A stretch of 64,000 nt of DNA from Actinophytocola sp963729115 (lineage in GTDB: Bacteria > Actinomycetota > Actinomycetes > Mycobacteriales > Pseudonocardiaceae), in NCBI GenBank assembly GCA_963729115.1, contig CAVSMR010000011.1, forward strand, positions 496,001 through 560,000, read 5' to 3'. Made by a program: the position numbers and the translations under genes. Every line of letters starts with the position of its first letter. The first letter of the stretch is position 1. Of the stretch, positions 44,801 through 52,701 are shown one piece after another. The notes beneath the pieces are model-generated. The model saw only the letters and a list, made by a program, of their open reading frames with translations, searched no databases and had not been told where the DNA came from.

Positions 44801-47800
44801 CCGGGCCGCCGCGGCGGGTCGAGCCGCGCCAGCACCGCGGGCAGCGGGACCGCCTGGAACTCGAAGGCGTCCAGCATGGACTCGCGCATGCCGGCGAGCA
44901 GGTCGCCGAACGTGGTGCCGGGCTTGCTCCGCGAGCGCAGCACGACCGTGTTCAGGCACGGCCCGAGCACGTCGGCGTGCTCCTCGGCCGCGCGGTTGGC
45001 GACCGGCATGCCGAAGGTGACGTCGTCGGCGCCGGCGAAGCGGTGCAGCATCGCGGCGACCGCGGTGCCGGCGACCATGAACCAGGACGCCCGGTACTCC
45101 TCGAACCGGGTGGCGCACGTGGCGGCGAACCCCGCGGGCACCGGCACGCGCACCGCGCCGTGCGGGCCCGGCCGCATCGGTGGCGGGCCCAGCCCGAGCG
45201 CGGCCGGCGCGCCGGTGAGCTGATCGGCCCAGTAGTCCAGGCCGTCCTGTCCGTCCATGTCGGACAGATAGGCTTGCTGCCAGCGCACCACGTCGGTGAA
45301 CTGCACCGGTGCCGGCAGGTCCGGCACGTCCTCGCCGAGCGCCCGCGCGTAGGCGTGCGCGAGGTCGCGGGCGAACACCGGCACGGAGCCGCCGTCGAAG
45401 ACCAGGTGGTGCACGCACACCAGCAACACCTGCGTGCCGTCGTCGGCTGCGTGGTCGACCAGCCGGACCCGCAGCAGCCGGCCGGACTCCAGGTCGAACG
45501 GCGTCGTGGCCTCGGCATCGACCACCGCGCCGACGGGACCGTCCCGCCGCTCGACCTCCGGCGTCCACGGCGGCTGCACGACCTGGCGCAGCTCGCCGCC
45601 GTGCTCGCGGAACGCGGTGCGCAGGATCTCGTGCCGCTCGACCAGTGACGCGAACGCCGCCGCCAGCACGTCCGGCCGCAGCTCCCCGCGCACCCGCCAG
45701 AGCAGCGGCACGTTGTACTGCGCCTCGGCCGGGTTCATCCGGTCGACGAGCCACATCTGCCCCTGCGTGCTGGAGGCCGGCGTGCCGGCGTCGCCGTCCG
45801 GTACCGGCGCGGTCGCCGCGTGCTCGCCCCCGGCCTCCGGGACGAGCGTGTCGACGTGGTCGGCGAGCTCCTGGACGCGGGAGCGCTGGAAGACGTCGCG
45901 GAGCGAGAGCCGGACACCGGTCGCGGCGGCGATCTCCCGCACCAGCGCGGTGGCCAGCAGCGAGTGGCCGCCGAGGTCGAAGAACGACGTGTCCGCGCCG
46001 GGCGGCGGGACCCGCAGCAGCCGGGCGAAGATGCCCGCGACGAGCCGGCCGGTCGGGGTCGCCGGCTCGACGCCGGCGTCGCCGGACAGCGGCGTGCCCA
46101 GCTTGCGGAGGGCGTGTTGGTCGAGTTTGCCGTTGCTGGTGAGGGGGAAGTGGTCGACGTGGTGGAAGGCGGCGGGGATCATGTAGGTGGGTAGCCGGCG
46201 GCCCAGCAGCGCGCGTAGTTGGGTGGGGTCGGGTTCGGTGGTGGCGTGCAGGTAGGCGACGAGTTTGCCGTCGCTGCCGCCTTCGAGGAGCACGACGGCG
46301 TCGGTGATGTCGGGGTGTTCGCGCAGGCAGGACTCGATCTCGCCCAGCTCGATGCGATAGCCGCGTAGTTTGACCTGCGCGTCTCCGCGGCCGAGGTATT
46401 CCAGGGTGCCGTCCGGGCGGTACCGGGCCAGGTCTCCGGAGCGGAACATCCGCCCGCCGGTGTGCGGGTCGGGCAGGAACCGTTGCGCGGTCAGCTCCGG
46501 CCGCTTCAAATACCCCGACGCGACGCCGTCGCCGCCGACGTAGAGTTCGCCGATCGCACCGACCGGGAGCAGCCGGCCGGGGTTGTGCCGATCGAACAGG
46601 TAGACGGTAGTGGTCGGGATCGGTATCCCGATGTTGCTGACATCAGCATCGATATCAGCCTGGGTCACCTGGCGGACGGTGGTGTGCACGGTGGTCTCGG
46701 TGATCCCGTACATGTTCACCAACCGCAACCCCGGCACCGCCCGGGTCCACCCGGCCAGCTTGCCCGGCGCCAGCGCTTCCCCACCAAAGATCACATACCG
46801 CAGACGATCCAACCCCTGCGCATTATCGGCGAGTGCGAGGGTGGTGAGCTGCGCGAACGCGCTCGGGGTCTGATTGAGCACCGACACCCGCTCCCGGACC
46901 AGCAGGTCCAGGAACCGCTGAGTGTCCCGCGCCTCCTCCCGGCCCACCACCACCAACCGGCCACCATGGGTCAGGCAGCCGAACACCTCCCACACCGAGA
47001 AATCAAACGAATACGAGTGGAACATCGTCCACACATCGCCCGCGCCGAACTCGAACGAGAACGCGTCGTTACACACCAACCGAACCACGTTCCGATGCGT
47101 CACCAACGCACCCTTCGGCCGCCCCGTCGTCCCCGACGTATAGATCACATACGCCAGATCATCCGACCCCACCACCGGCAACACCACGTCATGATCGCCC
47201 GCGGTCAGCTCCGCCACCGGCAAGACGGTCGCATCACCGGCGGGCACGGTGGTGCCGTCGGTGATCACCCACCGCGCCTCGCTGTCATCCAGGATGAATG
47301 CCATCCGCTCGACCGGGATCCCCGGCTCGACCGGCACATACGCCGCCCCCGCCCACAACACCCCCAGCATCGCCTCCACCTGCGCCACACCACGCTCCAA
47401 CACCAACCCAACCAACTCACCCCGACGCACGCCCCGCGCCACCAGACCGCGGGCGATCCGCTCGGCACTGCCCACCAACTCCCGGTAGGTCCGGTGCTCG
47501 GCACCGGCGGTGAGCGCCACCCGGTCCGGGAACTCCCGTGCCGTGGCCGCGATCAGCGCGTGGATGGTGGTTTCGGGGTAGGTCGCGCTGGTGTTCCAGT
47601 CGAGGAGTTGGGTGTGGCGTTCCCGGTCGGTCAGCAGGTCGAAGCCCGAGATGGTCGTGTCCGGGTCGGAGATGGCCTGCTCGACGACCCGCGTGTAGTG
47701 CTCGGCGAACAACGTGAGCTGGTCGCCGTCGAAGTACAGTCCGTTGTAGACGATCCGGCCCGTGACCCCGTCGCCGTCCGGACGCAGGAACAGGTGCAGG

Positions 47801-49494
47801 TCGTACTTGCCATACCCACCGAACCAACCGGACTCACCCGACCGAGGCGGATCCGGCGCGTAATGGAACAACACGTCGAACAACGCCGTACGCGCCATGT
47901 CCTTCGCCGGGTTCAGCACCCGAACCAGATCGTCGAACTCGGCGCGACAGTGCCGGGCCGCGGCGGCGAGCTCCGCATCCACCCCGGTCGCGAAGGACCC
48001 GAAGTCCTGGCCGGGCGTGCCCGACAGGCGGACCGGCACCAGGTTCGTCAGCGGCCCGACGACGCTCTCGTCGCCCGGCCGCCGCCGATCCTGCACGGTG
48101 CCGATCACCAGCTCGTACTGCCCGGTGTGCGCGGCGAGCACCGCGTGGAAACCGGCCAGCAGCAACGCCTCCACGGTCACGCCGAGGCGCGCGGCACCGG
48201 CGGCCAGCCCGGCCGGGAGCCGGACCGGGACGGCGTGTTCCTCGTACACGTGCACCGCGGCGCGGGGCCGCCGCTCGGGCAGGGCGATCGGCTCCACCTC
48301 GCCCCGCAGCGCGCGGACCCGGGCGGCGAGGTCGGTGGCGACGGTGTCGGAGTCGGTGCGGGACAACCAGTCGAGGTAGCTCGACCCGCTGTCCCCCGCC
48401 GTCGGATCGCCGAGCAGCTCCCCGGCGAGTACGGCGAGCGAGGGCCGGTCGACCACGGCCTGGTGGCCCAGCAGCGCCAGCCACGCGGTCCCGTCCGCCA
48501 GCGGCTGGACGGCGACCCGGAAGAGCGAGCCGGCCGCCAGGTCGAACGGCACCCGCAGCCAGTCCACCAGCCCGGCGCCCGGCTCGGCGCCCGCCGGGGC
48601 CGGCGGCAGCCACTCGGCATGAACGCCGGCCGGGTCCGCCACGCGCTGGCGGACCCCCTCCTCGGCGAACACCAGGTTCGTGCGCAGCACCTCGTGCCGT
48701 CCTACCACAGTGGACAGTGCGGCGTCGAGGGCGGTCCGCTCCGGTGCGGCCGGGAGCCGCAGCACCAGCGGCAGGTTGTGGTAGGTCGGCGAGGTCTCGT
48801 AGACCACGCCCTTCTCGAACCGGTCGATGAACGCCATCCGCTCCTGGTGCGCGGACGCCGGGTGCTCGCCGTCGCCGGCGCCGGTCCACGAGCGCGGCTC
48901 GGGCCGCAGCCCGGTGAGCATGCGGTGGCCCAGCACGGTGAGCTGCTCGTCGCCGGCCGCCGCCAGGTCCGCCGGGGTCCACCCGGCCGCCTCGGTTTCG
49001 GCGACGGCGTCGTACGCGGTCTGCAGGTCGCGCAGGAAGATCGGCAGCGACGAGCCGTCCCACACCAGGTGGTGGGCGCACAGCGCGAGCACCTGCTCGC
49101 CGTCCAGGTCCACGAGGCCCGCGCGCAGCAGCCGGTTGCCCGCCATGTCGAACGTGGCCCGCGACGTGTCGCGCAGCCAACCGGCCAGCGCGTCCTCCGC
49201 GTCCGGCCGGCCCCGCAGGTCCAGCCGTGCCACCGGCGGCTCCCACGGTTCGCCGACGAGCTGGCGCAGCCGGCCGTCCCGCTCGACGAACGTGGTGCGC
49301 AGGATCTCGTGCCGCGCCACCACGAGCGCGAGCGCCCGCTCCAGCGCCGTCGCCGACAGGGTGCCCCGCACCCGCCACGCGAACGGGACGTTGTAGAGCC
49401 CGGTGCCGGGCTCGATGCGCTCGGCGAACCACATCCGTTCCTGGATGCTCGAGGCCGGTACGAGGTCGCCGAGCTGATCCGGTCCGGCGTTCAT
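41824..49494 (-). CDS. Large NRPS with doubled condensation lobes: (Cn)-C-A(Thr)-PCP-C-(Cc)-A-PCP
   Basis: A 2556-residue protein. Residues 10-200 are a condensation N-lobe (HHLVWDG near 141). Residues 215-620 form a second C domain whose HHxxxDG is degraded to GHQAVVDRP near 344. A1 (about 630-1140) has selectivity residues DFWNIGMVHK, the textbook threonine code. PCP1 has LGGHSLLA near 1173. C2 (about 1235-1655) has intact HHLVFDGG. It is followed by an extra C-lobe (1660-1935: WFMVVATGLAALLHR, VLGPCLNTVAL). A2 (about 1945-2440) reads roughly DTWCIGSNTK, unassigned. PCP2 has IGGNSLLL near 2475. No epimerase or TE. ATG at 49494 directly abuts the upstream TGA. The Thr A-domain DNA looks foreign (see findings). 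Confidence 0.93.
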   Translation of the reverse strand: MNAGPDQLGDLVPASSIQERMWFAERIEPGTGLYNVPFAWRVRGTLSATALERALALVVARHEILRTTFVERDGRLRQLVGEPWEPPVARLDLRGRPDAEDALAGWLRDTSRATFDMAGNRLLRAGLVDLDGEQVLALCAHHLVWDGSSLPIFLRDLQTAYDAVAETEAAGWTPADLAAAGDEQLTVLGHRMLTGLRPEPRSWTGAGDGEHPASAHQERMAFIDRFEKGVVYETSPTYHNLPLVLRLPAAPERTALDAALSTVVGRHEVLRTNLVFAEEGVRQRVADPAGVHAEWLPPAPAGAEPGAGLVDWLRVPFDLAAGSLFRVAVQPLADGTAWLALLGHQAVVDRPSLAVLAGELLGDPTAGDSGSSYLDWLSRTDSDTVATDLAARVRALRGEVEPIALPERRPRAAVHVYEEHAVPVRLPAGLAAGAARLGVTVEALLLAGFHAVLAAHTGQYELVIGTVQDRRRPGDESVVGPLTNLVPVRLSGTPGQDFGSFATGVDAELAAAARHCRAEFDDLVRVLNPAKDMARTALFDVLFHYAPDPPRSGESGWFGGYGKYDLHLFLRPDGDGVTGRIVYNGLYFDGDQLTLFAEHYTRVVEQAISDPDTTISGFDLLTDRERHTQLLDWNTSATYPETTIHALIAATAREFPDRVALTAGAEHRTYRELVGSAERIARGLVARGVRRGELVGLVLERGVAQVEAMLGVLWAGAAYVPVEPGIPVERMAFILDDSEARWVITDGTTVPAGDATVLPVAELTAGDHDVVLPVVGSDDLAYVIYTSGTTGRPKGALVTHRNVVRLVCNDAFSFEFGAGDVWTMFHSYSFDFSVWEVFGCLTHGGRLVVVGREEARDTQRFLDLLVRERVSVLNQTPSAFAQLTTLALADNAQGLDRLRYVIFGGEALAPGKLAGWTRAVPGLRLVNMYGITETTVHTTVRQVTQADIDADVSNIGIPIPTTTVYLFDRHNPGRLLPVGAIGELYVGGDGVASGYLKRPELTAQRFLPDPHTGGRMFRSGDLARYRPDGTLEYLGRGDAQVKLRGYRIELGEIESCLREHPDITDAVVLLEGGSDGKLVAYLHATTEPDPTQLRALLGRRLPTYMIPAAFHHVDHFPLTSNGKLDQHALRKLGTPLSGDAGVEPATPTGRLVAGIFARLLRVPPPGADTSFFDLGGHSLLATALVREIAAATGVRLSLRDVFQRSRVQELADHVDTLVPEAGGEHAATAPVPDGDAGTPASSTQGQMWLVDRMNPAEAQYNVPLLWRVRGELRPDVLAAAFASLVERHEILRTAFREHGGELRQVVQPPWTPEVERRDGPVGAVVDAEATTPFDLESGRLLRVRLVDHAADDGTQVLLVCVHHLVFDGGSVPVFARDLAHAYARALGEDVPDLPAPVQFTDVVRWQQAYLSDMDGQDGLDYWADQLTGAPAALGLGPPPMRPGPHGAVRVPVPAGFAATCATRFEEYRASWFMVAGTAVAAMLHRFAGADDVTFGMPVANRAAEEHADVLGPCLNTVVLRSRSKPGTTFGDLLAGMRESMLDAFEFQAVPLPAVLARLDPPRRPGRTPYLDVVVNLVATGGEAARFGDATVTQLPLDRWQHEAKFGLTVTFEDTGGELGAVLSYRGDRFTETDVARMAEWLGRLLAEIGEPAGELARTPLETMLPAVSARQYRDFAITQAQRQAATGEAEVAHWTRVLAGAPAYPAVTPPVHARPPGAVTVDVPAGALDGLRGLRAEHGVSWFMVVATGLAALLHRWTGQDDVTFGCPVANREEFADVLGPCLNTVALRSACGPETTVRELLAAMRDGVLDAFEHQWVPFEDIVDRLRPPRRPGWTPYIDNLLAVVPGDAPPAALGGVELAPLPLDHDGAGYAGKFGITVGFEESGGELRGTVMYRGDRFTGAEVARMAHWLGRFLGTCADVLDEPVRDLHLIDEAELAELAGFEQGPPAKPVTTLAELFARQVAANPHAVAIRSGRGARTYAELDERATALAARLRPHARGERPAVALLLPRGEDLVVAMLAAWRAGMLYCPLEPDYPEARVRFILDDLDACAVVTDAPTSIAGVPVVDVTEVSTVDGAVPVVVPDPESVAYVLYTSGTTGQPKGVAYGHRSIAQATQWHIEAFDVTPADRVAWIHSVAFDTTEWEIWQALCAGAELAPYEAADVVAPELVAWLGAQRVTVLCTPTPLSEVMWAERVDLPDLRWMIFGGSALTVLPPADTGYRICDSYGPTETYNTTLYEMAPAEATVLNCIGRPNAGSAVYVLDAAGRRVPIGVQGEIHIGGTSVAHGYWNRPELTAERFAGTDPDGNPGRVYRTGDRGRWLPGGTLEFLGRLDRQVKVRGYRVEPAEIEAALRGDPLVAQAIVHHFPGEPVPLVGYLVARDPAAADTHEVLARLTSSLPEFMVPGALVWLTELPLNSRGKVDTKALPRPGRDDLAGHTPWTAPETDLERRIAAVWAGVLGIDAPGAHDNFFDIGGNSLLLARLHSRLREELATTLPIRKLFEYPTVHTLAKALGADPAEAAEAGEVSGVQARDRAGRAQAARARRAVRRPGRG

Positions 49495-52400
49495 TCACGA
49501 CTCCCTGATCTGCTGCAACGCCGAAGCGAACGCCTCGACCGTCGGGTTGTCGAACAGCTTGCGGACGGTCAGCCGGATGCCCAGCTCCGCGCGGAGCCGG
49601 CTGACCACCCGGGTGGCGCGCAGCGAGTTGCCGCCCACGTGGAAGAAGTTGTCGGTGACGCCGACGCGTTCGACGCCGAGCACCGCGGCCCACGCCGCGG
49701 CCACGGACGCCTCCAGCTCGGTGCGGGGCGCCACGTAGCCGGCGGTGGCGGTGCGCGCCCGCGGCTCGGGCAGCCGGGCCCGGTCGACCTTCCCGTTCGC
49801 GGTCAACGGGAACTCGTCGAGCACCACGAACGCGCCGGGGATCATGAACGCGGGCACGCGGGCCGCGAGCGAGGACTGCAGCTCCGGCACGGACAGCTCG
49901 CCGTCAGGGAGCACGTAGGCCACGAGCAGTGGCCCGTCCGCGCCCTGGTGCACGAGCACGACCGCCGACCGCACGGCCGGGTGCGCGCTCACCTGCGCCT
50001 CGATCTCGCCGAGCTCGATGCGGTAGCCGCGCAGCTTGACCTGGTCGTCGCGGCGGCCGAGGTACTCGAGCACGCCGTCGGCGCGCCAGCGGACCACGTC
50101 GCCGGTGCGGTAGAGCCGCTCGCCCGGCGTGCCGAACGGGTCGGGCACGAACCGGTCCCGGGTCAGCTCGGGCAGGCCGACGTAGCCGAGCGCGAGCCCG
50201 TGCCCGGCCACGCACAGCTCGCCCGGCACCCCCGCGGGCACGAGACCGAGCGACTCGTCCAGCACGTAGCAGCGGGTGCCGCTGATCGGCCGTCCGATCG
50301 GGACGGAGACCGCGCCGGGCGCGGGCGGGGTGATCGGGTGGGTCGTGCTGAACGTGGTGTTCTCGGTCGGGCCGTAGCCGTTGAGGAGCCGGCCGGGCGC
50401 GCCGTCCGCGAGCACGGCGCGAACCGTGGCCACGTCGAGTGCCTCGCCGCCGACGAGCACCGTGCCGACCGGGGCGACCGCGTCCGGCACCTCGCGGACG
50501 GTGTGGTTGAACAGCGACGAGGTCATCCACAGCACGGTGATGCCGTGCTCGCGCAGCGCGGCGGCGAGCGCGGGCGGCTCGATGACGGTGTCCTGCGGCA
50601 GGATGACCAGCTCGGCGCCGTTGAGCAGCGCGCCCCAGATCTCGAACGTGGCGGCGTCGAAGGACACGCTGCTGGCGTGCGCGACCCGGTCCCCCGCCGC
50701 GATCGACACGTAGTCGTTCTCGTGCACCAGGCGGACGATCCCGCGCTGCGGCACCCGGATGCCCTTCGGCCGGCCGGTCGAGCCGGACGTGTACATGACG
50801 TACGCGAGGTCCTCCGGTCCGACGTCGACCGGGCCCGCGGAGTCCACTGTGGAGGTGCCGGGCCGGTCCCCGTCGAGCGTCAGCGTGGACCCGCGCCAGT
50901 CCGGGACGCGGCCGGACAGCTCCGAGGTGGTGACGAGGACAGCCGCCCCGGCGTCGGCGAGCATGTAGGCCAGCCGGTCGGCCGGATAGCCGGGGTCGAG
51001 CGGGAGGTAGTGCCCGCCGGCGTGCAGCGTGGCCAGCAGCGCCACGATCAGGTCCACCGAGCGCTCCAGGCACACGCCGACGCACAGCGGCTCGGCGGCC
51101 GCCGCGCGCAGGACCGCGGCCAGCCGGGTGGCGCGCGCGTCCAGCTCGGCGTAGGTCAGCACCTCGTCGCCGTGGCGCACGGCGATCGCGTCCGGCGCGC
51201 GGCGCACCTGCGCGGCGAACAGCTCCGGCACGCTCGCCTCGACCGGCGCGAGCGGGGCGGCCGCGTTTCCCCACGCCAGCAGGCGTTCCGTCTCGGCCGC
51301 GGCGAGCAGCGGCAGCGCAGACACCGGTCGAGCGGGGTCGGCGCCCGCCGCCTCGAGCAGCCGTTCGAGGTGGCCGAGCAGCCGCTCCACGGTGTCCGGT
51401 TCGAACAGGTCGCGGCGGTAGTCGACGTCGATCGTGAGGCCGCCGGCGGACTCGAACGCGTACACGTCGAGCTCGAACTTCACGATGCCCGGGTCGAACC
51501 CGAACTCCTCGGCGGTCGCGCCCGGGAGCCGGAACGGTTCGGCCGGGGTGTTCAGGAAGGACAGCACGACGTTCACCAGCGGCGGCCGGCTCAGGTCGCG
51601 GTCGGGGCCGGCCAGGTCGACGAGCCGCTCGAACGGCAGGTCCTGGTTCTCGTGGGCGTGCAGCGTGGTCTCCCGCACGCGGGCGAGCAGCTCGGCGAAC
51701 GTCGGGTCGCCGGCGAGATCGGTGCGCAGCACCACGGTGTTGACGAAGAACCCGGCCAGCTGCTCCAGCTCGGGACGAGCGCGGTTGGCCACCGCGGCGC
51801 CCAGCGCCACGTCGGACTGGCCGGTGTAGCGGTGCAGCACGGCGGTCAGCGCCGCGGCGACGACCATGAACAGGGTGGCGTCGTGCGCCTCGGCGAGCCG
51901 GTGCAGCGCGGCGAGCGTCCCGGCGGGGACGTGGCGGCGGGCGCGAGCGCCGGCGGAGCCCGGCACGGCCGGCCGCGGGTGGTCGGTGTGCAGCTCCAGC
52001 GGCTCGAGCCCGGCGAGCCGCTCGCGCCAGCACTCCAGTGCCGCGTCGAGCAGGTCCGGGTGCAGCCGCTCGCGCTCCCCGCTCGCGTGGTCGGCGTACT
52101 GGACGGGCGGCTCGGCGAGCGGCGAGGGCAGGTCGAGCAGGTACGCGGCGTACAGCGCGGACAGCTCGGACAGGACGACCGACAGCGTCCACTGGTCGGC
52201 GACGATGTGGTGGAAGCACAGCAGCAGCACGTGGTCGTCGTCGCCGAGGCGGAACAGCTCCGCGCGCAGCAGCGGCCCGTGGCGCAGGTCGAAGGGCACG
52301 GCCACGGCGCGGCGGGCGAGCCGGGCGGCCAGGTCGAGCCGCTCACCGGGTGAGCCGCCCTCGACGACCGTGACGGGCAGGCCGACCCGGATCGTCGGGT

Positions 52401-52701
52401 CGACCCGCTGCACCGGGCGGCCGTCGGCCGCTTCGTCCATCGTGGACCGCAAGACCTGGTGCCGGCGGACGACCTCGTCGAGCGCGCGGCGCAGCAGGCC
52501 GACGTCCAGCGGGCCGCGCAGCCGGTGCGCGACCGGGACGTGGTAGGCGGTGCTCGCCGGATCGAGCTGGTGCAGGAACCACAATCGCTGCTGCGCAAAG
52601 GAGAGAGGGGCTGTGCCCCCTTCCCGGTGGCCGGGTTGGGTCCCGTTCCCCTTGGGTGCGGTTTGGCGGTGCTCGGGTCGTGCGGGTTCTGGGACTGTCA
52701 T
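49495..52701 (-). CDS. NRPS module C-A(Val-like)-PCP
   Basis: A 1068-residue single-module peptide synthetase. The C domain (about 30-460) has HHIVADQW, where Gln replaces the usual Gly of HHxxxDG; the catalytic second His and the Asp remain. The A domain (about 480-990) carries YTSGSTGRPKG and YGPTENTT; its selectivity residues read DAFWLGGTFK, one change from the valine code DAFWIGGTFK. The PCP Ser lies in VGGNSLRATR near 1030. ATG at 52701 overlaps the stop of the preceding NRPS by four bases, and the stop is directly followed by the next NRPS start. It should condense the first unit with valine or a valine-like residue. Confidence 0.93.
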   Translation of the reverse strand: MTVPEPARPEHRQTAPKGNGTQPGHREGGTAPLSFAQQRLWFLHQLDPASTAYHVPVAHRLRGPLDVGLLRRALDEVVRRHQVLRSTMDEAADGRPVQRVDPTIRVGLPVTVVEGGSPGERLDLAARLARRAVAVPFDLRHGPLLRAELFRLGDDDHVLLLCFHHIVADQWTLSVVLSELSALYAAYLLDLPSPLAEPPVQYADHASGERERLHPDLLDAALECWRERLAGLEPLELHTDHPRPAVPGSAGARARRHVPAGTLAALHRLAEAHDATLFMVVAAALTAVLHRYTGQSDVALGAAVANRARPELEQLAGFFVNTVVLRTDLAGDPTFAELLARVRETTLHAHENQDLPFERLVDLAGPDRDLSRPPLVNVVLSFLNTPAEPFRLPGATAEEFGFDPGIVKFELDVYAFESAGGLTIDVDYRRDLFEPDTVERLLGHLERLLEAAGADPARPVSALPLLAAAETERLLAWGNAAAPLAPVEASVPELFAAQVRRAPDAIAVRHGDEVLTYAELDARATRLAAVLRAAAAEPLCVGVCLERSVDLIVALLATLHAGGHYLPLDPGYPADRLAYMLADAGAAVLVTTSELSGRVPDWRGSTLTLDGDRPGTSTVDSAGPVDVGPEDLAYVMYTSGSTGRPKGIRVPQRGIVRLVHENDYVSIAAGDRVAHASSVSFDAATFEIWGALLNGAELVILPQDTVIEPPALAAALREHGITVLWMTSSLFNHTVREVPDAVAPVGTVLVGGEALDVATVRAVLADGAPGRLLNGYGPTENTTFSTTHPITPPAPGAVSVPIGRPISGTRCYVLDESLGLVPAGVPGELCVAGHGLALGYVGLPELTRDRFVPDPFGTPGERLYRTGDVVRWRADGVLEYLGRRDDQVKLRGYRIELGEIEAQVSAHPAVRSAVVLVHQGADGPLLVAYVLPDGELSVPELQSSLAARVPAFMIPGAFVVLDEFPLTANGKVDRARLPEPRARTATAGYVAPRTELEASVAAAWAAVLGVERVGVTDNFFHVGGNSLRATRVVSRLRAELGIRLTVRKLFDNPTVEAFASALQQIRES

